From assembly GCA_002104895.1 (NCBI GenBank), contig MCFG01000133.1:50001-114000 (forward strand): a stretch of DNA of 64,000 nt. Reading direction: 5' to 3'. Below, in pieces: positions 11,121-23,107 of this stretch (the stretch's first letter is position 1; each line of letters begins with the position of its first letter). Source of the DNA: Anaeromyces robustus. Its lineage: Eukaryota > Neocallimastigomycota > Neocallimastigomycetes > Neocallimastigales > Neocallimastigaceae. The notes under the pieces were generated by a model, which saw only the letters and a program-made list of their open reading frames with translations, ran no database searches and was not told the DNA's origin. The translations under genes were made by a program, and so were the position numbers.

Positions 11121-11771
11121 TTCTTTTTACATTAAAATATATATAAATGAATGAAAAAAAAATAATAAACAAAAAAATAAAGTATATCTTTTTCGAATGT
11201 ATTTGTTTACTTTTTATAAAATAAAATTTATCATTTGAAGACTTTCAGATCGATCTAAAATAATAAAGTATTTAAAGTTTAAACTTTGATCTAAAATTTT
11301 TAAAATTTTAGATCAAAGATATATATTTAAAAAATTTATATATATAAATATATAAATATATAGTATAATGCATTTAATATTTTCTTGTATAAATTGAATT
11401 ATAAATTTTTTTTTAAATTGAATTATAAAATTTTTTTTATATAATTCTTTCTTCTAAAATGATTTTTAAATATATATATATAATTATTTTATATATTAAC
11501 AAATGTATAATAATATATATATCATTCGATAAACAAAAATAATAAATTTTATTAAATTTATTAGATAAAAAAAATATATAATTATGTTATCAATAAAAAT
11601 ATATATATTATATTGTATATAAACTTTATATTATTTTATTGTTTAAATATTATATTGTATTGTTTTATTTTCTTTTTCCTGTTTTCATTTTTTATTTATT
11701 ATTATTATTATTTATCTATTTATTTATTTTATTTAATTAATAATTTAATATATTATGGTGTATTTTTATAT
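11121..11771. other. Spacer between divergent viral fossils, with a perfect palindrome
   Basis: AT-rich sequence that holds the 35-bp palindrome 11284-11318. It separates the minus-strand zinc-type fossil from the plus-strand helicase fossil, so it may be the old shared promoter region. Confidence 0.5.
11284..11318. repeat. Perfect 35-bp palindrome
   Basis: The arm CTTTGATCTAAAATTTT is followed by one central base and its exact reverse complement. It lies between two divergent viral fossils; related direct pieces (GATCTAAAA) occur just upstream at about 11252-11262. Confidence 0.85.
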
Positions 11772-12560
11772 TTATACATAATGACATATCTTAATATTAA
11801 TAAATTATCTAATTTTTGTGAATATTCAGAAATTTATTCAAAGGTTCCGTTAATAGAAGAAAATGTTCATATGAAAAGATACCAGATAATACCTATAAGA
11901 TATATGATACCTGAAAATGAAGTTATAAATCGATTTCTAATTTACCATTCACCTGGAACTGGAAAATCATTTACAGCTCTATGGATTACATTAAATTTTA
12001 TCACTATATATAATAAACCTAGTATTATTCTTGTGAAAAGTAAAGAATCGATTATAGAATTTACACAACGAATAAAATCATGGTATTCTTATACTTTTAG
12101 TTATTATACACCTCTACCAAACATAACATTAATAATTATCAACAATTTATTAAAAAGTATATATTAAATTTCATACGTATATCACTTTTTGTAAGTTCAT
12201 TCATGATAATGATAATGAGAGTAGTGATAGTAATAGTTCGTATTAGGTGTATGATGAAAGGTTAATTATCGTTGATGAGATCTACCATTTTCGTAATACA
12301 GTAGGCAATAAAAATATCTATAATAAATTACTTCAACTTTTGAATCATATTGATAAAGGTCAAATTATATTTATGTCAGCTACTCCAATTTTTAATGAAA
12401 TTGCCAATTTTGTGAAATAAATCAACCCCAATTTCAAGTGTGATAAAATTTTAACAGCTGAAAAATTGGAAAAAATCATGCGTGGACATTTATCGTATTA
12501 TTGATTAAATCCATCTGATACCTCTGTAAACTTTATTGGTTCATCCATACCAAGTATTCA
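11772..12560 (+). pseudogene. Endogenous large DNA virus fossil: D6/D11-type superfamily II helicase
   Basis: Broken copy of a viral helicase of the kind found in poxvirus D6/NPH-I and asfarvirus homologs, which act in early transcription initiation and termination. Walker A is clear near 11945-11985 (YHSPGTGKSFTAL). A Walker B-like DEIYHFRNT follows near 12270-12300, and an IIFMSATPIFNE segment (motif III, SAT) near 12365-12400. Helicase motifs thus run in the proper order over about 800 bp, and the C-terminal helicase lobe is not seen. Several breaks; old, similar in decay to the capping-enzyme fossil, which supports one insertion event. Confidence 0.75.
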
Positions 12561-12819
12561 ACAATTAAGTATATAAATATTAAAATTATTAAAATAAAAA
12601 AATATGTTGTTATAATTAAATTTTATCCAATAAATTCTTTCTTAATTAACCTTAAAATTTCCGAACATATAAAATAATACTATTTAAAATTAAACAAAAC
12701 AAAACTAAAAAACATTTCTTTTAAAATTGTTATAAATAAAATACTTAATAACAATATAATAATAATAATTAATTATAAATAAAATACTTAATGTTAATAA
12801 TATATTACATATTATGTGG
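12561..12819. other. AT-rich spacer
   Basis: End of the viral region and start of the retroelement cluster. A short direct repeat, ATAAATAAAATACTTAAT, occurs at about 12730 and 12775. Nothing else seen. Confidence 0.5.
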
Positions 12820-13127
12820 TTATGTTGCTGTTCTCGAGCAGAGCTTCCTAATGAGCATAAAATCAGAACGAAGCAAGGAAAATCTTCAATATTTGGCGAG
12901 TTATCAATATTTTTCTTTCAATTATTTTTATTAATTTATTAAGGGTTAAATTAAGTTGAATTATATTTATTTAATTTGACCAAACCCTTTAAATTCATAA
13001 TTTATATACTTTCTAATATTTATTATTTATTTTTATTGAAAATCGAATTTTAAGTGATTTAGTCAATTTCAATTGATCTATTAGCTATTAGTGAATTTTA
13101 ATTTTTAATCCACTAATATTCACGACA
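12820..13127 (-). mobile_element. LTR retrotransposon family A, partial LTR
   Basis: About 300 bp of the TGTCGCG end of a family A LTR in minus orientation. It includes the block with GAGCAGAGCTTCC, the AAGGGTTTGG region and the terminal ATTCACGACA. It stops a few bases before the next family A LTR, so an older copy was hit close to its end by a younger one. Fragment, old. Confidence 0.75.
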
Positions 13128-13134
13128 ATTTGAA

Positions 13135-14427
13135 TGTTAAATGAGGGTAGTTTTGGTTTAATAATGGTCAGGTCAAGATGTTTAATTAATAACAAAATAA
13201 CTAATTAAACAAATATATAATTAATAGGCAAATTTATTTATTAATACACAAGAAATTAATTAATTAAAAGAACACGTTTTAAAATAATTAGGTTTTATAA
13301 TAATATTTTTTATTAATAATTAATTAAGAAAAGTTTAAATAATAATTAGATTATTAAGTCATTAATTCTAAGTTATTTAGTTAATAATCTTACAAAGATT
13401 AAAAGGAATTGTAATTTCAATCCTTATTTATACTTTTTCTAAATCTAATAATTATTAATACATTTAATTATTATAATCTATTGATAATATATTTATACAT
13501 GTATAATTTTAAATAAAATATATGAATAAAATAATATTGATAAAAATCTAACTATATAAAACTAATATAAAACTATATAAACTATTAATAAATTTAATGA
13601 TAAGAATTTATAATCTAAGATTTAGATTTATAACTATTCTAATTATCTAACTAGTTAACTATTTAATTATTTAATTGCTTAGTATACTATTTAATTATTT
13701 ATCTATATATTAATTATTTTTATCTTTGGATTTTTATAATCTTTTCTGTATAATTAATTCTAGATAAAATGGGATATTTTTAATTATTTAAGATCTTAAG
13801 TAAATTTTAAATCTTTTTGAGATTTTTAGAATTCTAAGAATTTCTGTAAATTAATATAATAATCAACTATTCTAATTTTTTATAAAAATAATTAACAATT
13901 ATTATAATATATTATATAAATTATTATTATTATTCTAATTAATATTTTATAGATTATTTGAAGGCGTTTTCTGTATATCTGAATAATTATTATTATTATA
14001 AATTATAATATAATTATTGAAATAAAAAGATTTTATCTATATAAATTTTATAATTATTTATTTATGGATCCTTGTAAATATTTAATTATATTTTTATATT
14101 GTGTAAATCTTTAAAGTCCAATATCTCGCCAACCAGTGGTCCAAATGGGTTGAAATTCAGATATGTTGTAGCTCTTGAGCAGAGCTTCCCAATGAGCATA
14201 AAATCAAAGCGAAGCGACGGAAATCTTCAATATTTGCCAAGTTATCGTTATTTTTCTTCTGATTATTTTTATTAATATCTTAAGGGTTAAATTAAGTTGA
14301 TTAATATTTATTTAATTTGTCCAAACCCTTTACAAATCGAATTTTAAGTGATTTAGTCAATAACGAAATTTAAATGTAATTGATCTATTAGTGAATTTCA
14401 ATTTTAAATCCACTAATATTCGCGACA
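13135..14427 (-). mobile_element. LTR retrotransposon family A, solo LTR with 5-bp target duplication
   Basis: 1,293 bp from TGTTAAATG to ATTCGCGACA, that is, TG...CA ends in minus orientation. It is flanked by TTGAA at 13130-13134 and 14428-14432, the direct target-site duplication expected of LTR elements. A TATA-type box with an AAAGTATAAATAAGG pattern lies near 13420-13440 on the minus strand. No internal region is attached. The copy is whole as a solo LTR and resembles the copy at 17161-18491 in inverted orientation. Confidence 0.85.
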
Positions 14428-14432
14428 TTGAA

Positions 14433-15441
14433 ATTATGAATTAGAAAATAATAAATATTCAGTAGTATATTGCACCAAAATGATACAAGATAAACTTATA
14501 TCTAATTATTTTATTTAAAGACAAGACAGCAGGGAAATATTAACAAAACAATATATTCTAATATAACACAATTTATAATAATTATTTCATGTTTAATATA
14601 ATAGTTTATTTATTTATTATTATTTATTATTACATTTTATTATAATTATAATTGAATTTATCTAACTAATATTAATATCTAAACTAAACTTTATTATATA
14701 AACACTATTCCTTATTAATCTATATATTAACCTAGGAAATTCTCAAATAAAATATTAAATTATTAAACTAAATATTAATTAAACCATTATAAAAATCTCT
14801 AAACTATATTATAAAAAACTCACTTGGGATTAACTTTCTCTCCATAGAAAGATCAAATATTAAAAATATAATAATAATAATTTCTTTTATATGTATTATT
14901 TAGTTATTTAGCCAATCAGAATTATTTATTTTTTCTTCTTAATACATGTTCAATCACCTGGTAGTAATAATATAAATCTCTATTTATAGAGTCTGTATCA
15001 AGATGCCGCCGCTTAAGATATGACTTCGTCCCTTGAAGTCATCAATAAAAGTAGAAGTTTTTATTCCATAATAATTATTTATTATAATTATTTTGTATAT
15101 ATTTTTATAATAATTATTTTCAATAGATATTATTATTAGATTAATATATATATATATATATATTTTTATTTCTTCATCTTTTGTTCTTTTTGTAGCATCA
15201 TCCAGTCTCTTGATTTTTATTCCTTTTTCTTATTTATAAATCTTCAGCACCTCCGGGATCTTATTTCTTCTTTTATACGTTATAATTCTGATTATTATTA
15301 TTATTATTATAAATATATATATATTTTCTTTTATGTATATATATGTATATTTTTTTATATATATAATTATTATTATTGTTGTTTTATTTTTTTCATATTG
15401 TTTTGTCGCTGTCTCGCCCGGATTCTCCACCAAATTTTTCT
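14433..15441 (-). mobile_element. LTR retrotransposon family B, 5' internal remnant with primer-binding site
   Basis: Sequence directly downstream of the family B LTR at 15442-16658. On the minus strand, 9 bp after the LTR end, comes TGGTGGAGAATCCGGGC (15416-15432), a typical primer-binding site starting with TGG; the matching tRNA was not identified. Beyond it is untranslated-looking sequence with a GC-richer block around 14995-15050 that contains a small perfect hairpin (TGACTTC/GAAGTCA, 15021-15041). No capsid or polymerase domain is seen. It is interrupted on the left by the family A solo LTR. Fragment. Confidence 0.6.
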
Positions 15442-16658
15442 TGATGCAGGAAACATGTATATTCATAAACAATAAATATAATTAACTTATATACTAAATA
15501 ATTATTACTAATGAATCAATAAAATTAAAAATAAAATAATCTTTTGTTTAACTCTTCTTTTATTTTTATTATTCTTATTTTTAAATACAAATTATTGATC
15601 GTTTTATAAAAGAAAGAAAAATTATCCTCCTTTTATAATACATGAATTTTATTATTATAGTCTTTCGACTATTATTATTATTATTATTTATTTAATTAAT
15701 CTAATTATTATTATTTATTTTATAATATAATTCTCTATTCTAAACATTATTTTCTAAGATTTATTTTAATATTAATTATTATTGTTATTATTATTTATTA
15801 ATATTTTCTATTCTAATTATTAAATATTTTATTAATCTATTTAGTGTTTTAAATAAAAATTAAAAATAAATATTATACTTTTATACAGAAATACATTTAA
15901 CTTCTGTATTATACATTTTATAAATAATTCATTTATTTTATAATTAATTTTTATTATTTTATTTATTTTATTTTATTTTAATAATATACAGAATATTTAT
16001 TTTCTGTATTTGTCCAGGGTTTTTAAGTTGGAGGGAAAGGATAAGGGAAAAAGGGAAAAGAGTGGATAGTATTATTTAATTATAATTATTTATATATTTA
16101 TTATTATAAATATTTATTATTATAATTATATTGAAGTATTAAATTTATTAAAGGTTAGAATTAGAAATATTAATAATTATTGTTATAAGAATATAAATAA
16201 AATGTATTAATAAAGTGTTATAAAATATTTGATATTGATAAAATATTATTTAAAATATTATTTATTATATATAAAGTTTATTATAAAATATTAATAAGAT
16301 TTATTTAAAATATTAATAAAGATATAGAATTTATTATAAGATATTAATAGGATTTATTTAATATAAAATATTAATAATATTTATTTATTATAAGAATATT
16401 GATAAAATTTATTATAAGAATATTAATTATAAAGTATTAATAAAATTTATTTGATATTAATAAAATATTTATAATTTATTATAAGATATTAATAAAATAT
16501 TGATAATATAAAAATAATTTTTAATATAGATAAAATTATTATGTTTTAAGATATTAATAATATTATAAAGAAGTTTTATTAAATGTTAGTTTATATGGGA
16601 TAAAAGGTTTAAAAATATGGGTTTAGAAATAATGTGTATATAAGGGAATATTGTATCA
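15442..16658 (-). mobile_element. LTR retrotransposon family B, LTR next to tRNA-Cys
   Basis: About 1,217 bp. On the minus strand it begins TGATACAATATTCCC at 16658 and ends TGTTTCCTGCATCA at 15442. Its sequence is repeated in reverse complement at 50062-51265, including the ACCCTGGAC block and the paired TTCTGTATAAAAG segments. Its 5' end lies 16 bp from the mature 5' end of the tRNA-Cys gene at 16675. No flanking target duplication, because internal sequence follows on the other side. Confidence 0.75.
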
Positions 16659-16674
16659 AAAAAAATTCGACGAT

Positions 16675-16745
16675 GGGGTGTTAGCTCAGCGGTAGAGCAA
16701 TTGACTGCAGATCAATAGGTCTTCGGTTCAAATCCGGAACGCCCC
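16675..16745 (+). tRNA. tRNA-Cys (GCA)
   Basis: Full cloverleaf of 71 nt plus discriminator U. Acceptor GGGGTGT pairs ACGCCCC, D arm GCTC/GAGC, anticodon loop CTGCAGA (GCA), T arm TCCGG TTCAAAT CCGGA. No intron. An inverted second copy lies at 17023-17093. A family B LTR begins 16 bp upstream. A T-rich stretch downstream (16747-16752 and after) can serve as Pol III terminator. Confidence 0.97.
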
Positions 16746-17022
16746 TTTCTATTTTATATCAATCTCATATAATACTAAAACTACTATTTTTTTTTTTTAT
16801 TTTTTTTAAATTATTATTTTTATTTTTATTTTATTATTATTAATTACTGGTATTATTATTATATTCTTAAAATTTTATTATTATTATTATTAATTAATAT
16901 TTAATACAATAATTAATAGCAAATAAAAAAAAAAATTATTTTTTGTAATAATAAATTGTGTTAAAATATATATTTTATTATATATATTTCATTATATTAT
17001 TTTGTTTAAATAAAAATAACGA
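16746..17022. other. Spacer between the two tRNA-Cys genes
   Basis: 277 bp, AT-rich, between the 3' ends of two convergent tRNA genes. T-runs (16783-16793) and A-runs (16926-16936) can terminate Pol III from each side. No other gene. Confidence 0.6.
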
Positions 17023-17093
17023 GGGGCGTTCCGGATTTGAACCGAAGACCTATTGATCTGCAGTCAATTGCTCTACCGCTGAGCTAACACCCC
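17023..17093 (-). tRNA. tRNA-Cys (GCA), inverted second copy
   Basis: Exact reverse complement of the tRNA-Cys at 16675-16745 over the mature sequence; anticodon GCA. The identity also extends loosely about 10 bp upstream (ATTCGACGAT there, ATTCGATAAT here). A family B LTR start lies about 25-30 bp upstream on this side as well, giving a mirror arrangement. Confidence 0.97.
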
Positions 17094-17123
17094 ATTATCG
17101 AATTGTCTTTTTATATATATTAC

Positions 17124-18960
17124 TGAATATTCATTATTTTCTAATCCATAATTTTAAACCTGTCGCGAATATTAGTGGATTTAAAATTGAAATTCACTAA
17201 TAGATCAATTACATTTAAATTTCGTTATTGACTAAATCACTTAAAATTCGATTTTCAATAAAATAAACAAATATTAAAAAGTATTTAAATTGATATTGTA
17301 AAGGGTTTGGACAAATTAAATAAATATTAATCAACTTAATTTAACCCTTAAGATGTTAGTAAAAATAATCAGAAGAAAAATAACGATAACTCACCAAATA
17401 TTGAAGATTTCCGCCGCTTCGCTTTGATTTTATGCTCATTGGGAAGCTCTGCTCAAAAGCTACAACATATCTGAATTTCAGCCCATTTGGACCACTGGTT
17501 GGCGAGATATTGGACTTTAAAGGTTTACACAATATAAAAATATAATTAAATATTTACAAGGATCCATAAATAAATAATTATAAAATTTATATAGATAAAA
17601 TCTTTTTATTTCAATAATTATATTATAATTTATAATAATAATAATCATTCAGATATACAGAAAACGCCTTCAAATAATTTATGAAATATTAATTAGAATA
17701 ATAATAATAATTTATATAATATATTATAATAATTGTTAATTATTTTTATAAAAAATTAGAATAGTTGATTATTATATTAATTTACAGAAATTCTTAGAAT
17801 TCTAAAAATCTCAAAAAGATTTAAAATTTACTTAAGATCTTAAATAATTAAAAATATCCCATTTTATCTAGAATTAATTATACAGAAAAGATCATAAAAA
17901 TCCAAAGATAAAAATAATTAATATATAGATAAATAATTAAATAGTATACTAAGCAATTAAATAATTAAATAGTTAACTAGTTAAATAATTAGAATAGTTA
18001 TAAATCTAAATCTTAGATTATGATTCTTATCATTAAATTTATTAATAATTTATATAGTTTTATATTAGTTTTATATAGTTAGATTTTTATCAACATTATT
18101 TTATTCATATATTTTATTTAAAATTATACATGTATAAATATATTATCAATAGATTATAATAATTAAATGTATTAATAATTATTAGATTTAGAAAAAGTAT
18201 AAATAAGGATTGAACTTACAATTCCTTTTAATCTTTGTAAGATTATTAAATAACTTAGAATTAATGACTTAATAATCTAATTATTATTTAAACTTTTCTT
18301 AATTAATTATTAATAAAAAATATTATTATAAAACTTAATTATTTTAAAAAGTGTTCTTTTAATTAATTAATTTCTTGTGTATTAATAAATAAATTTGCCT
18401 ATTAATTATATATTTGTTTAATTAGTTATTTTGTTATTAATTAAACATCTTGACCTGACCATTATTAAACCAAAACTACCCACATTTAACAAAACCTATT
18501 TAATATTTCATAATTAATATTAAAAAAAACCTCTTTATAATGGTTATTAATATCTTAAAATATAATAATTTTATTAATATCTTTAATAATAATTATTCTT
18601 ATTATCAATATCTTACTAATAACTTACACAATATTTATAATATTTTATTATTATTCCTAAATAAATCTTATTAATATTTTATAATAAATATTCTTATAAT
18701 AAATATCTTTATTAATATCTTATAATATATTTAATATCTTTATTAATATTTTAAATAAATCTTATTAATATTTTATAATAATTTTTATACATAATAAATA
18801 GTAATTTAAATAATATTTTATTAATATATTATAATAATTATTTTTATCAATATCAAATATTTTATAATAACTTATTAATATATCATATTAATATTCTTAA
18901 AACAAATAATTATTAATGAATTAAATCTTGAAATTTCTAAAAAAAATACTCAATAATATT
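17124..18960 (+). mobile_element. LTR retrotransposon family B, LTR split by a family A LTR
   Basis: Left part about 17124-17160 (GAATATTC...CCATAATTTTAAACC) and right part 18492 to about 18960 (CTATTTAATATTTC..., then the ATTAATATCTTAAAATATAA block) correspond to family B. The family A LTR 17161-18491 is inserted between them with the duplication AAACC. The far end is not clear. Old, diverged remnant. Confidence 0.5.
17161..18491 (+). mobile_element. LTR retrotransposon family A, solo LTR with 5-bp target duplication
   Basis: 1,331 bp from TGTCGCGAATATTAG to CCCACATTTAACA, flanked by AAACC at 17156-17160 and 18492-18496. A TATA-type box (AAAGTATAAATAAGG) lies near 18195. It lies in opposite orientation to the copy at 13135-14427. 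Whole as a solo LTR. Confidence 0.87.
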
Positions 18961-19593
18961 AATAAATATATTTAGAGCATATAATTTTAAGAATTTGAAC
19001 CGACATTTAAAATAATTAAAACAATTTATCCTTTAGTAATTAGTAGAGAACCGAATACACAAAAATAATTATATAGGTATAAAAAGAGGCTAGTTTTTTT
19101 TTCTTTTATATAAGAGAATAATAATTTTGTATATTAAAAATAAAAGAGAAGATTAAAAAGGAAACAAGGAACATTATTTTTTTTTAATTTTAATATTTTG
19201 TTTTAAATATTAAATAAAATAATTATTGTTTAAAACAAACAAGTTCCTGTATCATAAAGTAAAGAAAACTAAAATCATATACATATATATAATATTTTTT
19301 ATAATATTTTTTTAACTATTACTATTCTTTTTTTTTTTATTCATTGATTGAATAATTAAATAAGATAATAAACTCATAATAGTAGTAATAATAAAAAAAT
19401 ATAAATATGTATATATATCTATAAATTTATTTTAATAATAATATTGATATATTTAAATATTCATTTATATTAATTTATTAAAAAAAAATTATTATAAATA
19501 AAATTATCATTATCTATAACAAAAATATATTTATTAATGGTAATATTTACTATTTCATATAAAGATTAAAATAAGAATTTTAAAAAAAAAAAC
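18961..19593. other. AT-rich region between retroelement remnants and tRNA-Ser
   Basis: It contains a TATA-like AGGTATAAAAAGAGGC near 19075, reminiscent of an LTR promoter, and A/T-rich low-complexity sequence. No gene recognised; possibly a decayed family B tail. Confidence 0.4.
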
Positions 19594-19674
19594 GTCACCT
19601 GCAGGACTCGAACCTGCGCTCCCAAAGGGAAATGGCTTAGCAGGCCACCGCGTTAACCACTCCGCCAAAGTGAC
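19594..19674 (-). tRNA. tRNA-Ser (GCT)
   Basis: 81 nt, minus strand. Acceptor GTCACTT pairs AGGTGAC; A-box region TGGCGGAGTGGTTAACGCG; anticodon loop CTGCTAA (GCT, reads AGC/AGU); a long variable arm TTTCCCTTTGGGA typical of serine tRNAs; T arm GCAGG TTCGAGT CCTGC. No intron. The mature 5' end is at 19674, and a family C LTR start (TGATAAAGAATG) lies 15 bp upstream at 19690. Confidence 0.96.
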
Positions 19675-19689
19675 TATTTATGGTAAATT

Positions 19690-21055
19690 TGATAAAGAAT
19701 GAACAATTAATCTTAATTTCATTAAGATTACTAAATTCTTTGTGGCTTGTAGAACTTTCCTACATTCTATATTAAATTGAAATTTCCAAAATATATTACA
19801 ATATAAAATTTATTAATATTAAATTATATTATTAATATAAAAATTCAATATATTATTACTAAAAATCAATATAAAAATTATTAATATCAATTAAATATAT
19901 ATATTATTATTAATACAAAATATTTTATTATTAATATCAAAACAAAAATTATTAATATCAATAAATAAAAATTATAAAAATTATAAATTATTATTAATCA
20001 GCCACTTTTTATTAATACCACTTATAAAAATTATTAATATGAATTTTATTATCAATATTTAAAATATATTTATTAAAGTCAATTATAATAAATAATTAAA
20101 TCAATTATATTATTATTAATCAATATATTATAAATATTAATTATAAAATAAAATAATTTTCATTCAATTCAATACTAAAAATTAGCCAAAAATTACTAAT
20201 TACAATTACCTTTAAACATAACCAACTTCCTTGCCATACAATAATTAGTAATAGTCCCTACCAAATTACACCCCAAATTAACTAAAATTATGCACTAAAA
20301 TATACTTTAATTACAATTATTTTATACTATATTATATTAATGAAAATTATTTTTAATTCAATTGATTATAAAAATTTATATTAACAATATAAAACTACTT
20401 TTACAGAATTTTATTAATAATACTTAACTAAACCACCACAAAAATATGTTATAAATTCTCAGTTACTTATATTAATTTTATAATAATAATAAATAATAAA
20501 TAATTAATATATAATTATTATTTATAATAATAAAATAATAATTATATTAACAATTTAAAATCAATTTAAAATAATTTCTTTTACAATTCTATTAGTAATA
20601 GTTTAGTAAATTTTCTGTTAAAATTCTAAAATATTCTCTTAAATATATTAATAATTATAATAATAATAAATAGATAGTAATTAATTATTATATAATAAAT
20701 ATTTATAATAATTAACTAATAATTTTATTAACAATTTATATTCAATTTATTTTAGTTTTACTTAGTAATTATATTTTAAATTAGTTAGAAAATGTTAGAT
20801 AGGCTTAACAAATTTTAACTTGTAAAAAAAAATATAAATACGTGTAATTTTTAAAATAATTTTTGAATAATGATCATTATCAATTAATCCTTAATCTTTT
20901 ATTTTTTATTGATCTTTAATAATTCTTAATATTAAAAACTTAATAAATAAAATAACTTTAAACTAAATAAAAATTTTAATTAACAAATCTTGAAGTGTTT
21001 TTAAATATTTTGTTTGTTATAATCTATTTATTAATTTTTATGAACCGTAACAAGT
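19690..21055 (+). mobile_element. LTR retrotransposon family C, diverged LTR upstream of tRNA-Ser
   Basis: It begins TGATAAAGAATGA, shared with family C starts at 48446 and 49488. It has a promoter-like AAATATAAATACGTG near 20828 and stops where the next family C start appears at 21056. It is about 330 bp longer than other copies, so it is either a divergent subfamily or contains an unrecognised insertion. AT-rich and old; ends uncertain. Confidence 0.45.
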
Positions 21056-22800
21056 TGATAAATAATTAAATTAATAAATAATAATTAATTATAATGATTG
21101 ATTTTTAGGTTAAATCAAAAATAACCTAAAATTCATTAAAGATCAATTTAACAAGTTACCAAAAATTTACAACAAAATTAACTTAACTTCTTCTAGAAAG
21201 ATATAATAAAATTTAATTTATCAAATTAAATTAATAAATATTATTAAATAAAATTCATTACTTCGAGAAATTACTTTTAATATTAATAAAAATAATAAAT
21301 TACACTTTAAAAGTAAACAGAACACAAAATGAATACTTTAGACAATGTTTTTAATACTTTTATTAAAATAAAATAAATATTATTATTAATAATTATTATA
21401 AAATTATAAATTAAAACACTTTAATAATATAACATGACTTTAAAATAATTCTTAATTATTCTTTATAATATAATAATAATTCTAAATTAAAAATAACAAT
21501 TAATTTTATTAAAAATTAATAAACAAATTTATTTATTTTATTATTCTAAATACTTCTTTTATTAGTACTTTAATTATTTTCTACATTCTAAATAATTCTT
21601 TTATTAATATTTTATATTTAATATTTTATTCTATTTGTTTACTTTATTAATTATTTTATTGTAAATAATTATTCTTTTATTTCTTTTATTGTTAATAGTT
21701 TAATTTTCAAGAAAAATATAAATAACTGTAAAAATTTCATGTAAATTTTCTCTTCGCTAATTACAATATAGAATTAGTCATATAAAATAATTAAAACATA
21801 GTTTAGTTTTAAATAGTATAATTTAATAATTTTTAAATAATAAAAATTATAATAAAATTCAAGATTTATAAATAATTATTAGAATAGTTATATTCTTAAT
21901 TTTAATTAATTTTAAAATTTATTTTAATAAATAAAATTAATAAAACATTTTTAATAATAAAACAATTTTTATTGTGTTTCTAATAAAACAAATTTTGTGT
22001 AAAAGTGTAACGAATCTCTCAATTAGTAAAACAGTAATCATGGTCTAGTGGTTAGTAACTATGACCATCTGGGCGAACACTCTGGGTTCGACTCACACCT
22101 TGTTCCAAATTTTATAAAAATTTTATTTTAAATTTATTTATTATAAATTTCTGTATTTTATTCTGTATTTGTTTCTGTATTTTATTTCTGTATTTCTTTA
22201 TAGAATTACATGGAATAAAATTAGAAACTTTAAGAAAAAATTATATAATATTTCTTTATTTTTCTATGAGATTCATTTTATATCAAAATATCTTAGTTTC
22301 TAGTAATTTTTATTATTTTTTATGAACTTTTATTTTTAAAACTATTTTTCCGCAAAAAGTATAAATAGGTGTAAAACTTTTAGTTAAAATATTTTCTTTG
22401 TGCTTTTATTCTTTTATAACTTTATATATATTAGTAATAATTAATTCATAAGTAGTTCGAAATACTACAAAGATTAGTTATTATTAATTTTTAATAATTA
22501 ATAAAACTATATTCTAATAAAACAAATTTTAAATAAAAAATAAATTAAAATTATACTAATATATATCGACGCCGACCTTCCGGGTTAACAAAGGAAAGGT
22601 GTTCCGATATTACAAAGTATAATTAACTTTCTTTTATTTTATTTTCTTTTCGTGTACGTTTTCAATATTGGTGTCAATTGTAATATTGGAACTACCGTTC
22701 CGTTACAAAAAGAATAATTTAGACAATTATTCCAAAAGAACATAAATATTATCACTTTTCTTAGTATAAGAAATTAAGATAATATTTCACATATGTTTCA
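21056..22800 (+). mobile_element. LTR retrotransposon family C, LTR split by a family G solo LTR
   Basis: It runs from TGATAAATAATT to CACATATGTTTCA. Without the family G insertion (22006-22707 plus one duplication) it is about 1,038 bp, close to the 1,033 bp of the copy at 48446. TATA-type AAATATAAATAAC lies near 21719. The end segment (TTAGACAATTATTC, TATTATCACTTTTC) recurs near 49400-49470. A primer-binding site follows at 22802. Confidence 0.6.
22006..22707 (+). mobile_element. LTR retrotransposon family G, solo LTR with 5-bp target duplication
   Basis: 702 bp from TGTAACGAATCTC to CCGTTACA, flanked by AAAAG at 22001-22005 and 22708-22712. It contains the tRNA-Glu-like segment (about 22032-22106) and a promoter-like AAAGTATAAATAGGTG near 22358. 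Whole as a solo LTR, probably left by LTR-LTR recombination. Confidence 0.92.
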
Positions 22801-23059
22801 ATGGTCCTTCGAACCGGAGAACTAATCGAAGAAAAAAAAAAAAAAAAATATAATTAAGGTAAAAATAAATTTTTATTATATAAACTAGTTAAATAGTATA
22901 GAACTAGAATAAAATAATAAAAATAAAAATAAAATAGTAATAATAAAAACAGAAATAATAATAACAAATAACAACAACAAAAATAGTAATAATAAATCAA
23001 TAATAATAAATTATAATAATAAATTATAATAATAAATTATATAATAAATCAATAATAAT

Positions 23060-23107
<48 letters not shown>

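Noticed and set aside
15230-15472. Minus-strand 80-codon frame next to the family B LTR
   Set aside because: It overlaps the primer-binding site and AT repeats, with no capsid or other domain.
22032-22106. tRNA-Glu gene
   Set aside because: A and B boxes are present, but acceptor, anticodon and T stems do not pair, and the segment is part of every family G LTR; reported as a tRNA-derived module instead.
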